Assembly: GCF_000340215.1 (NCBI RefSeq)
Contig: NW_006921534.1
Coordinates: 2,747,057-2,811,056, forward strand
Direction: 5' to 3'
Source of the DNA: Pseudocercospora fijiensis CIRAD86
Lineage: Eukaryota; Ascomycota; Dothideomycetes; Mycosphaerellales; Mycosphaerellaceae
DNA length: 64,000 nt
A program made the translations under genes and the position numbers. This document shows, in pieces, positions 35,560 to 46,799 of this stretch; the first letter of the stretch is position 1; each line of letters begins with the position of its first letter. The notes under the pieces are model-generated. The model was not told where the DNA came from and ran no database searches. It saw only the letters and a program-made list of their open reading frames with translations.

Positions 35560-37290
35560 GTAACTGCAACAATAACGCTAACGCTAAACTACTAATACCG
35601 GGCATTACAAGGCTCGTATCTAGCACCTCTATCTACTATAACCGGAGTCCCCGGGCTCGAGGAAACTTAGTTCGATACGACTTGCGCGGCTAAAGGTCGC
35701 TACTACTATATCGCTTCTACGTAGTATATATAGTGCTATTTAGACGACGCTATTTAACCCGGAGTATAATAGGACTTACTAGCGGTACTACGGATATGCC
35801 CTTTAGTCGTCCTCGTAGTCTTTTTACTCCTATAGGTACTCTAATTCCGCTTCTCGGTCTAGAATTATAGAAGCTAGGCGAGCCGCGCTACTCTCTATAT
35901 ACCGAAGGAGCTCTTTTACTACTCGGTACTATAGACCCTCGATATATCGACCGTGCCTAATACAAGACCTAAGACGTACTAATAATCTCGAGTGCTTCTA
36001 GATATATCGTTAGTAGAGTCGGACCTCTGCCCCCTACCCTAGCCGCGGCGTCCCCTAGGATATACGAACCTAACCTCGAAGCTAATCGCGGATATAAAGC
36101 AACCGATCGATCTCGACGTCGTATCCCTTTAGAGTAGTAATCTACGAGTAAACTTGACTTATTACGATACGGCTAAGGTAAGCAGTATCGAGATATAGCT
36201 AAAGTACTTTTAATACGTACGCGCTCCGGTTTTTGCCCGGTAGAGTACTAAACCCCCCGTTAGCCGCTTTCGTAAGTAGAGGTTTTAGAGCCTCTAATTG
36301 TATCGGTATTAGCTCCGGGCTAGAGCTCGACGGATTAAGCTATCTCGCTATAGCCTCTACCTAATCGGAGAGGGATATATCGGGGGATATATATTCTTCT
36401 AGAAGGGAGCTCGTTAGACTTAGTTAAGCCGCCGATACTATCTCGTTTATAACGAATAGTTCCGATACTTCCTTAGAACTAGCTTATCTACGCTAGCTCG
36501 ACGGTACTCTCGGGTACTACGGAGGATAGTCTTCTAGAGCCTACATTCGAGGCTAGCGAGGGATGCCTTTTAGACGTACTATCGCGGTCGAGGTCGATAA
36601 ACGTATAGCCTTTAATCTAACCGTCGAGAAGGCGGTAAAGCTACTCGATCGTCGGGTTACGTAGTCTAATGCCTTATTAGGTTGATTATAGCGAATATAG
36701 TACCGTAGATATACGTATACTCTTACTCGCTATTATCCTCCTTATTACCTATAAGATTAATTGCCGATAGAAGTATATACTATCGACCGCTCGCTAATAA
36801 TTTAGAATAGTTAGATAATTAGCCCTTATTAATAGAGCGATATACGGCTAGAATTGCGAGTCTAGCATTCTATATATTAGATATATTAAAAGGGAAGAAT
36901 TAGCCGGGATCTTATACTAGCGCTATAGACTAACTAAACTTAATTAAAATACTATATAGGCCTACTTTACCGTAACGCGCTCCGATTGCTTAGTTACATT
37001 TTATATAAGCGCTTATATCCGAATACTACGGTTTCTTAACGAACTTGCCTCCTTGCCCTCGTCTTTGTTCTACGCCTTTCTTATCTTTACTTACCGCGCT
37101 AGTATTCGGGCGTATTTCGCGAGAAGCGGGAATAGCTATATCCGACTATATATCGGCCTTCTATTCGTGCAAAACCTACTATTATATATCCGCTACCTTT
37201 TATCTTCGTCTAGTCGCTCGGGTTTCTAACGGAGGTTTAGAAGATTTCGACTATTTACGCTTAGCTCGACCCTTAACTAGATAGCTATTG
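35560..37290 (-). other. coding-like remnant(s), unidentified
   Basis: On the minus strand several adjacent stretches read as protein closed only by TAG/TAA. Near 37045-37280 a basic, low-complexity segment appears (SREIRPNTSAVSKDKKGVEQ); near 36800-37020 follow YSDISAYIKCN and AIGARYGKVGLYSILIKFS; near 35800-36000 a helical segment (SSAARLASIILDREAELEYL). They may belong to one or two large genes. No family was recognised. The plus-strand 79-codon ORF at 37045-37284 is a shadow. Confidence 0.35.
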
Positions 37291-38911
37291 CCTTCTTTGC
37301 GTTGCTTATACTACTCCGAGCTGCTCTAGAAGTTCGATAGTAAAGGTATACTACTATTACGCGGTAGCGCTTCGGTACTCCGTACGACGTCTTCTAGTCT
37401 AGTCTCCGGCTCCGTCTTAATAGTAGGTCCTATATATTCGGACGCGGTTACTAGAGCCGTAGTCGTACTACTATCCTCCTTATCGCTCGGGCCTAGGCTT
37501 ATTATTAGGTCGACGAATTATCGATCCCCGATAGGTTCGGATTTTACGAAGACCTCCTTAGGGACTAGATTAGTCGGTAGTAGAGGCGTCCGGACGCTAG
37601 CCCTAGTAGGTAGTTTTATCTTTCTTATTAGCGTAGGAGTCGTTACTAGCCCCTAATCCTACTAATCCCCTTTATCCGCCGATCTTCCGAAAGAGTCTAT
37701 AGTACTCCCTACTTTATTCTCTAAGGCGGCTTTATTATCTAATACCTCTTCCTTATCTAAGGTCGGCTAGCTCGCTATATATCGACGATTTTAACGAGAA
37801 GTATTACTTATCTACTCGACGAGTATCTTAATTGTCCGGACGTCCTACTTAAAAGCCTTATCCCGAGTAGCTACTTAGTACTAGAGCTATATACTTACTA
37901 GATTACTGCTATTAACGCAAATACGTATAGGCTCGGACGTCTTTAATATAGGATTAGTAATAAAATCGAAGAAGTAGTATCCGTCGTATTTGTTCTCTAT
38001 TAGAGGTTTATATCCTATTTTAGATAGGAGAAAGTTTATTAGGTCGCTACCGAGCAGTTCGACCGCCTCCTTAGTAAAACCGACCTTCTAAAAAATAATA
38101 CGCTTAGGCTCCTTCGTAAAGGTCCTTTTGCCGTCCGTATCGACCTTAATAAATACGCGGTAGACGCACAATAAGATATAGTTTATCTTAGCCGACTCTA
38201 ATAGCTAGCTACTATGCTTACTAGCTAGACGGGGTAATAGTTATAATATCTAGTTTTTATCGCGCCTCTTCTTCTTCGCGGCCTCGAGGCCTTTCGTAGT
38301 ATATCTAGGAGACTACTAAGATTGCTTAATTTTATAGAATAGCTTCTCCGAATTAATCCCTTTAAGCGTAGTAGTAGGGCTATAGTTAGATATAGCTAGT
38401 AGTTTCTATCGCCTAATCCCTTTCGTAATATACGATAGTACTTCGGTCCCGATCGAAGGGAAGTTTCCGGTAAGCGAAGAGCTAGTCCCGGCCCTCTATC
38501 TATATATCTACGTTAATACTTAAGACGCGGAAGATCCGGGCGTAGGTAACTACTATATTGTCGATATAGATAATCCTTCTCTATCGAGGCCTAGCTACTA
38601 CTATAGGTCTTGCTACTATAGTCCTTGCTATAAGCCCTACTATTGCGATATCTATAGCGCTACGATTATACTCGTTATTTGTAGGTTGCCGAGCCTATAT
38701 ACTTCGCATTTCGGCACGAAATTTGTACTAAATCGTTCTTCGTAGATAAAGCCGCCTCTAGTATATAGTTTGCCCTCTTTCTATACTAGGATTCCGAAGT
38801 TTAATATACTAGATATTAAATAACTAATAATATTCGAGGGATTTTAAAGAAGGCCGGCGGGATCGTAGACTAATTGTCGAGAAGGTCGATATAATAACTG
38901 TTATATATATA
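37291..38911. other. mutated DNA, no gene recognised
   Basis: TpA-saturated sequence with CpG retained and no clear array. The strand and frame of any former gene could not be decided by eye. Confidence 0.45.
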
Positions 38912-39045
38912 CAGCGTCTAAGTATATCGGAGTAAAAGTAGGTATTCCCTAAACCCTAGAGAAGTAAGGATTATTATAGCGAATAGTAACTTGTTATTTA
39001 GTAGTCCGGGCCTAGTTACTTACACTCCGATATACTTAGACGCTA
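38912..39045. mobile_element. MITE, mutated copy (134 bp, TA target)
   Basis: The element begins CAGCGTCTAAGTATATCGGA and ends with its inverse; the terminal repeats of 28 bp differ at two positions. TA flanks it on both sides (38910-38911 and 39046-39047) if the last base, A, was a G before RIP. Size, termini and TA target suggest a Tc1/mariner-type non-autonomous element. A related, unmutated copy lies at 56392-56515. Confidence 0.7.
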
Positions 39046-39129
39046 TAACTATAAAGGCCTTATCCGTAGCTAGCTACTATAGCTAGTATTAAATCCGAAA
39101 CTACTACTGCGCTCTATACTATATTAGGA

Positions 39130-40480
39130 TATTACCCTATAGATAACCTAGGCTTATTAGAGTCCGTATTAGACTCAGACCCCGATAAGTCTACGTCGGA
39201 CCGATAGGCCCCTACTACGAATATAAAAAAGTTGTTACCGACCTATCGATCGAGTTCTATCGACCTCTATAATTCCTATCATAGGTCGTCGTAAGTCGGC
39301 TCGAATAGAGGCTTATTCGCGTCGTCCTAGATCGTCTAATTATTAGGATTTAGTACCTAGAACCTAGCGTAGAGCGGAACGTAAGACTCCTTGAGGGTAA
39401 ATCCCAATTCTATATACGACTTAATCTTATCCCGTAGATATAGGTAGGCCTTAAGGTAAATATAATTAAGATCTAGATTAAGCTCGTTCGATAGTATAGG
39501 TAGAATAAAGCCCTCTTCTATAAGACGGTCCTCGCACTATTCTATAGTATCTAGCGGAAGGTACTCTTCTAAATCGAATCCGGAAAGATCTCGTTCTATT
39601 AGCTCTAGTAACTCTAGGGGTACTTTAACTATAAACTGTATAGCACCCTTACTATATAGGTATCGCTAGTTTAGGTTAGATATACCGGCTACTATATACT
39701 CTCCTTACTGCTTTCGAATACGGTAGTAGTTCTAGTAGTTCGCAAATCCGTATACTATAGCCTTTATAATAGGTATATATATAAAGAGTATAGCGATCCG
39801 GTCGTACTTGAAATCCTTAAGGTATGCACCTTAAAGGTACAAGTTATAGAAGTACCTTCGCTATCTTCTAGTCGTACGTATTAGCTAACGCTAGAATGTC
39901 TCGATACGCTAGTTTATACGACTAGTCCTATACCGGAACATATCGCTAAACGTAAGAACGACGCCGTTCTACGGGTCTTCGCAAAGAGTACGCCGAAGTG
40001 TTATATACGTATCGGCTATTATAACGGTCTCTATACTACAGTTACTCTATAGAATAAGTAGTATACCTCGATATTGCTTTATAAAGGCTATATACTATGC
40101 TATTATAGAAACCGCGGTACGAGCGGATATTCTAATATAGATCTATATAACCCGCCTAGACTATATGTCTACGGCGGCATAAATTACGAAGCAGAAGTAT
40201 TCGAATTTGTAGTAGGCGTCTATAGAGATAGCGTAGTTAGGGCCCGGATTCGTCTAGCTAGTCTAGTTGCGTACCGTACTATATCTTCTTCGCTTAACGG
40301 CAGTAGGATTGAGATATAATATAGCTTACTATAAACGTTCGCGGCTTGAGATACTATACTTTGTATAAAGGACGTCGTATAATGCTACTCTACCGAAGTT
40401 ATTATAGTCTCCGAATAGTATCTCTTTCTATATAATAGTAGCAATATTAAAGAGATACTGCCTCTAGAGGGGCCGAGCGA
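39130..40480 (-). pseudogene. DDE integrase fossil ('integrase core' family)
   Basis: A minus-strand frame can be followed for over 400 codons with scattered TAG/TAA. It begins with FGRVALYDVLYTKYSISSRE, then after a frame change PNYAISIDAYYKFEYF and FVIYAAVDI, containing the first catalytic Asp, then ISARTAVSIIA, then a segment where the second catalytic Asp appears as Asn (GAC to AAC), then RYRTSRIN and RIETF with the catalytic Glu, then DRIAILFIYIPIIKAIVYGF. A long C-terminal part follows with few stops (FIVKVPLELLELIERDLSGF onward). The pattern matches the uncharacterised fungal integrase-core family related to retroviral-type integrases. It is the best-kept frame outside the chromovirus and the best candidate for the recombinase that moved the block. 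Confidence 0.7.
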
Positions 40481-40669
40481 CCTAGTAGTAGAGACCTAGT
40501 ATAATTAATATATAAAGGTAGAGTAGGGAGAATACGTTATACTAAGTTCGTTTCGGATACTTCGATAGCGTATAAGGCCGATATCGATACCCTTATACTT
40601 AAAGTACTCTATAGCCTGCTTATCTAAGATGCGATACTTATAAAAGAACGTATATACTCTACCTCCTTC

Positions 40670-41620
40670 TTAGGCTCTTTATGGCGACTTCTTCCACTAC
40701 GGTACGCACTTTCTATACTGCATGTTGCTATTACTTTCATTCTCTTTATAGCTTAGCGGCTTGAAGAAGTCTTCTGTAAAGAGCCTAAGGACAAATGTCG
40801 CAAAGCGGCTATTCTAACCTTATGCGAATATAGAACAGATTAGACAGCACAACAACTACCCATTTTTAGCTAAAGTTATGTTAGAATCGCACCTAGGCAA
40901 GACTTTAATAAAGATAACTCTTTATACAATGATAGCTGTATCTCCAAAGATGCACAAATGAAAACTACAAAACTCAGGTCTAATAGAATCCTTATGCGAA
41001 ACCAGTGCTTCCTCTAGCCTTTAATAATAGATATCTGCTACCCCTACTCAAAACACCTAAAGGTACAAGGCTGTACAGACTAGCCGCCTCTATAACCTCC
41101 TGTTGTTGCGATAATCTTGCGACATCTCCTCGTTACTATACAGCTCTAGAGGGCAAAGTTCGGATTTTCGAAAGCGTTCTAAAGATACTAAAAGAGCCGG
41201 AGGTCCGAGAGATAACCAATCTGAACGTAGTCCGTATGCTATATAGGTAGTGCAGGTGTGCTGTTGTCCCTAAGTAAAGCTAGTAGGCTAATAGTGCTAT
41301 AAAGCCGCCGGGCGCAATCTAGAATAGATCGCTCTACGACGAGAAAGGCTAGTTTTCTTCTCTTTCGATCGCTTACAACTCTTCTTGAAAGCCTTAGGTC
41401 TGCCCGATGTGCTTGCTATAAGAATGCATATTGTTCAAGATCTTCCGGAAGTAGATATAGCTTTCCTGCTTAAGGCATAGAGAGTAGGGCACTGCAAAGC
41501 TGACTTTAGTCCTTAGACCCTTGCTAACGCAAGGAGCAGTAAGCAGGTGCATCAGTTAAATATCTAATAGTAGAAGGTGCGTGTTGTGCCTGCCTCTACT
41601 ACTTGCGTTTATTAGGAAGG
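40670..41620. other. RIP-poor island inside the mutated block
   Basis: Here CpA and TpG words (TGCATG, CACAAATG, CAGTGC) are common again, unlike the sequence on either side. The left part holds an imperfect inverted repeat, TTAGGCTCTTTA at about 40670 against its complement near 40780, and CCTTATGCGAA occurs twice in direct orientation at about 40820 and 40990. An 81-codon plus-strand frame at 41005-41250 has no recognised domain. It may be a younger insertion or a segment that was never duplicated. Confidence 0.55.
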
Positions 41621-44224
41621 GGCTAAAACGGAGATAGTATATACTAGGAGCTTTAGCTAATCCTCTAAATATCGACGATAGCTTAGCGCTCGACTAGGCG
41701 CGGAAATCTACTATTGCTTTAATCGTTCCTTAAATTATATACGGCTAATTAAGTATCTAGCATTATATAGCTCCGTACGAATATCCTCTTGCTTCTTGCT
41801 AGCTAAGACTTGTCTACGTATCTAATCTTTAAAATAATCGAAGTTGACTCGTAGATAAGATATAGTAAACGTTCTAATCCTCGACCGGATTATACGGGGG
41901 GCTAAAAGTTACTAAGAGTTGCTAAGAGTTGCTAAGAGTTACTAAAAGTTGCTAAAAGATAGCTAGAATAGCTATTCTAGCTATAAGGCAGCAGACCTAC
42001 TACTAATCCGGGGTTTCGTTAGTTACGCTAACTTACTAGTCGGCGTAATCGCAGCTCTCGGCGGAGTATATAACGGAGCCTCGGATACTATACCTACTAT
42101 AGCACTACCGCTAGGGGTACTAGAAGTTAACGGGCCTAGCTGTTCCCGTAAGACCTACTACCGCCCGCCGGGGGTACTAAAAGTTGCCAAAAGTTGCTAA
42201 AAGTTACTAATAAAGGTTCTAAGTATAAGGCCTACTACTAGGCGCTAAAAGTTGCTAGAGTTTGATAATAAAGGTTCTATATATAAGACCTGCCGCCGGG
42301 CGCTAAAAGTTGCTAGAGTTTAATAATAAAGGTTCTATATATAAGACCTACTACCGGGCGCTAAAAGTTACTAAAAGTTAATAGTAAAGGTAAAAGTTCC
42401 TAGTATAAGAGCTACCGCGGCCCGCGGGTATACTAAAAGTTGCTAGGGGCTGCTAACAAAAGGCCTAAGTATAAGGCCTGCGGCTAGGGTGCTAAAGGTT
42501 AACTAGATAAGCTATTCCTACTAGCAAGACCTACTACGGCCGGGAGTGCTAAGGGTTGCTAGAACCCTAGAGATACTAGAAATTAACTAGACTAGCTATT
42601 CCTACGAGACCTACGGCCGCCGGCCGTAGGGGCATGTCTCTATATTCGGCGTCGTCTTGCATTCTAGTACGTTACTCGTATCGATATCTTATACTTTCTA
42701 GAATATCGGGAGAGTATACTAACCTGTTTTTATCGCTCGCTACGGGTAACGGCTATAGGAAAAGAGAACTAGGCTAATTAGTTTGTTGTCGTATATAATA
42801 GTGTTATACTATTAAGCGGCGAATAATCTAGGTAAGTAGCTAGCTTATACGAGAAAAAGGTAAAGGCTATATTGTTATTATAGGGACGATTCTATTAATA
42901 GCCTTCCGATACGTAGAAGTTGTTACTACGTAAAGATTAGTAGCGTAGCTTAGTAGGTATTATCCGCGCGCCTAATATTGTTAAGCCCCGCTAAGACCCG
43001 GGATTCCGTAGATTATAATACCGACTTTACGACTTTTAAACGATACGATAGCACTCTAACAATATATAGCACGCTAGCAACGTATATAGTACGAGATACG
43101 TCGAATAAGCGCATTCCTAGTAAAATCGCGCTAGCAAAGATGTCTAGCACGACAGCGACGACCGTACTAGCTTTAAGAACCTATCTCCGACTAAGACGAT
43201 ACTATATTTCGAAGAAGGCCGACACTACTATACTATACCTATTATACCGCAGCTACCGGTACTATAGCATATATTCGGCGCTTAGGGACCTAGGAAGGAC
43301 CTAAAGGACTAGGATTTAAAAGACAACAATAAGAGCTATAGACTAGGCGTTCGAATAGCGGACCTAGTAGGATAATAAAAGTTAGTAAAAGTTGCTACTA
43401 GGTAGCTAAGAAACAGAATAGACGATTTGTATACCGATCTTAGTACTAGAAGAACGGAGCCGACGATACGATAACCGAACTCCCTCCCCTATCTGTAATT
43501 TATTAGCTTAATTTGCATATCTTAGGAACTTTCGTTAACTTTTACTAACTTTTACTATCCGTCGGTAAACCGAGGAGGCTATATAGTACGTAGTAGCTAA
43601 GGAGCGGCATTCGAACTTTCGCTAACTCCGGGCTTTTTATAATAGCCTTTACGTACCTTACTTATACAATGCTAGGCTTTTTATAATAACCTTTACGTAC
43701 TTTACTTCTATAATACTAGGCTTTTTATAATACAACTTTACGCTACTAGGGATAATACACTTTACGATATACTCTTCCTCTTCTTTACTTTCTTCTCCTT
43801 TAACTAGGTATCGTATATACCCTCTTACCCTCTTCTATAATTGCGAGCGAAGCTCGCCTTACAATAATAAGGGTACTATAGTAGCCGAATCCCCTAAGAA
43901 ATCACTACGTAACTCCCCGGATTTTAGAAGCTAAAGCTCTAATTAGCTGCTTTCTATACAAACTAGTAGGACGGAGGAACCTAGCTTCCGGGCATATTAC
44001 GTGCCTTCCTTTTACGTTACTTCCTTTAAAGCGCGATAATAACAATGCGCTAATACTATCGTTAACACGCACCTAAGGCTAGCACTGCGCTACTAGTAGC
44101 ACGCGCCTAAGGCTAGCATTCTATCCGTTAAAAGGCTAGTATTGCGCCCGTAAAAAGACTAGTACTAGCACTACTAGGACGGTACGGCAGAACTAAGCCT
44201 CCGGAAAATTACGTGCCTAATACT
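41621..44224. other. mutated DNA rich in AGTTGCTAAA decamers
   Basis: From about 41890 to 42560 irregular units combine AAGTTGCTAAAAGTTACTAA decamers with ATAAGACCTACTACCGGGCG. Near 43610-43745 three copies of a unit with GGCTTTTTATAATA and CCTTTACGTAC occur. A plus-strand frame at 42978-43304 (108 codons) looks low-complexity and unassigned. Confidence 0.5.
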
Positions 44225-44580
44225 AACTATAACAAAACCTGCAACGACTACGACTAGCGACCTGTAACGACTAGCGACCTATAACGACTAGCGACCTATA
44301 ACGACTAGCGACCTATAACGACTAGCGACCTATAACGACTAGCGACCTATAACGACTAGCGACTAGCGACCTATAACGACTACGACTAGCGACCTATAAC
44401 GACTATAACTAGCAACCTATAACGACTACGACTAGCGACCTATAACGACTAGCGACCTATAACGACTAGCGACCTATAACGACTAGCGACTAGCGACCTA
44501 TAGCGACTACGACTAGCGACCTATAACGACTAGCGACCTATAACGACTAGCGACCTGCAACGACTAGCGACCTATAAGGA
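44225..44580. repeat. 17-bp minisatellite
   Basis: About 20 copies of CGACCTATAACGACTAG, some shortened or extended by CGACTA. The array ends some 330 bp before the chromovirus 5' LTR. Confidence 0.9.
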
Positions 44581-44906
44581 TATATAAGGCGGAAGCTTCG
44601 CTCGCACTTTATAGGCACGTAGAGCTACCTATAAGTATATATTATTGCCTTAAATATAAGGACTACGTAAGCGGTACTAAAGGCAGTATACGCGGTAGTA
44701 AGTTAAGCTCTAAATTAATCGAATTCGATTATATATTAACTAGGTATTTTAGCCGTCTCGCCCTCGCCGCGCTGCGCGCTCGTCTAGTAGAACGAGTATA
44801 ACGTCCTTATCTTAGTAGCGGCGATTCTATACGGTTAGACGCGAAATAGCGCTAGCATTCGGTATAGACTCGCACTCTAGACTCGAATTACGTAAGAAAT
44901 GCTAAT

Positions 44907-45103
44907 TGTTAGGGCTAAAGAGGCTACACGTAATTAGTATATAACTAGGCCGAGTAAAGCTAGGGTCTTAATGCCTTAGGCAGGGCTTGGCGCTTAGCGT
45001 TAGGCTAACTCTCCTACCTTCCTCCCTCTCCTCCTAGATCTCTATCGAATACTAAACTAATTTACTACTACCCTATCTACCTGCTAACATAACCCTTCTT
45101 ATA
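44907..45103 (+). repeat. 5' LTR of the chromovirus
   Basis: 197 bp, from TGTTAGGGC to CTTCTTATA. It differs from the 3' LTR at four positions, each a transition that exchanges CpA/TpG for TpA. Confidence 0.93.
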
Positions 45104-45360
45104 TAGTATTCGATCTACCCTTTAAGGGTAGCAGCTAGATAGTCCTTATTTTAAGCTTTTAGCGGTATAGCTACGAAAACTATCGATTTAACTATATTGC
45201 GCCTAAAGAACGGGACCTATACGTACTATTCTATCGAAACAACCGTACTAATTATTAAGCAAGGCCTTCTATACGGCCTATTACACTAAGTTAATTATAC
45301 TAGGCCGATATCTACTAATTCCGCTATATCCGTATCTTAGGGGCTAATAATACATTATTA

Positions 45361-46700
45361 GTGCCGCCCCTTATAATAGCCGGTTTATTACAAAACAACA
45401 ATCGCGGCGCCGCTAGCAGCGCTAGCAATAACAATATAAGTAGCATAGCACCTACTAAAGTGCCTACTAAAGCACCTGCTAAAGTGCCTCCTACTAAAGA
45501 GCCTACTAGAGAGCCTACTAAAGAACCTGTAATTCTAGGTAACGACCTAGAATTGTCTGTCGACGACATTCTTAATAATATTGTTAACCGTCGATATAGC
45601 TAACTAGCCTTTAGTCCCTAACTAGTAGCGAGACTTTAAGGAGCTACTTAAAACAGGCTTACTGTCTTACGCTAAGAACAATAGCTAAAGGATAATCTCC
45701 TCGAAATTCGTCGCCTATAAGAAGCCCTAGCAACTAATACTAAACTAATAGTAGGGCCTTCCTCTCTATCTGTTTTAGTCTAAAAGAAGGATGCTAAACT
45801 CAAGGACTGTACTATATTTAATAGCTCTAGTCGGAAACAATATAACGACTATATCCGTAACTGCGAGCTTAATTAGCGAAACGCGCTAAGGGCCCTTCTA
45901 GACGACTACTCGTTAGTCGTCTATACTATACAATACATTAATAGAGACCTAAAGCGTACCTAGGATAACTATTTCGACTCCCTTACTAACTAGACCGCTA
46001 TTTAGTAGCAAGACTACAAGACTATTATACTAGATACCCTTAGAAACCCTATACTAAGGCAACAATACGCTTAGGACTAATACCTTCGAGCTAAACAAAA
46101 GACTAATTAATCGGCTCGCTTATTTAAGGCCTATTTAAAGACCCTTAAGGACGATTTGCTAGCTAAGACCGACTCTATCTAGATTTCCGAAATACGCCCT
46201 AAATTGCGATAGGAACTAGTCCTCGAATTAGACCGCCGCCGTATATTCGAACAGGCTAACCTAATACGCATTTAATTTATAGTCGAAGTAGAAATAGCCG
46301 AACGAGCTGTTTAGCTTTAGTAATAGCTAGAATCGAGGATCCGACTAACTAGTACTAACCGTAGCAACCGTAGTAGCCGCGGCGGAGGAAACTAAGGTTC
46401 CTACTAGAATAACAATACTAACAATAATAGTAACAACGACCGTAGGAGAAGCCGTAGCCGACGGCTATATAGAGGAGGCCGTAATAGGGGCCGTAGAAGG
46501 GGCTCGTATCCCTATAGTACTAATCGCTCGGCTAACAATAGCGGTAATAGCTATAGCAATCCCCTAACCGGACTGAAGTGCTTTAATTGTAATAGCACTA
46601 GCTATCTACTAGGCTAATACGACAAACCTAAGGACTAGGCCCGAATCGACCGTACTACTACTAAGCACCGAAAGCACCTTTTAGCAGCTAACGCTACCCC
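45361..46700 (+). pseudogene. gag fossil with decayed zinc knuckle
   Basis: The gag region starts with an Asn/Ala-rich leader and Lys-Pro-Thr repeats (VPTKAPAKVP; 45361-45603 stays open for 80 codons) and continues as a charged, helical capsid-like sequence full of TAG/TAA. Near 46579-46620 the CxxC of a nucleocapsid zinc knuckle is present (CFNC), but the following His and last Cys positions both read Tyr, as C-to-T and G-to-A changes would produce. Confidence 0.8.
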
Positions 46701-46799
46701 TATAGGCTAACCTTCGAAAAAAGAGTAAGCGCCGCACTAACTATTAGCCTTATACGGCGTAAGACTATCGACATTGTGCTAGCTATAATACGCTCCTAC

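Noticed and set aside
37045..37284. 79-codon plus-strand ORF
   Set aside because: Composition is low-complexity and the minus strand reads better as a coding remnant.
40074..40319. 81-codon plus-strand ORF
   Set aside because: It lies opposite the integrase fossil, whose minus-strand frame holds recognisable catalytic motifs.
44225..44580. Possible CRISPR-like array
   Set aside because: Units are contiguous 17-mers without unique spacers, and the host is a fungus.
45324..45603. Minus-strand ORF of 81 codons with Leu/Gly repeats opposite the gag start
   Set aside because: It is the shadow of the Lys-Pro-Thr repeat on the plus strand of the chromovirus gag.
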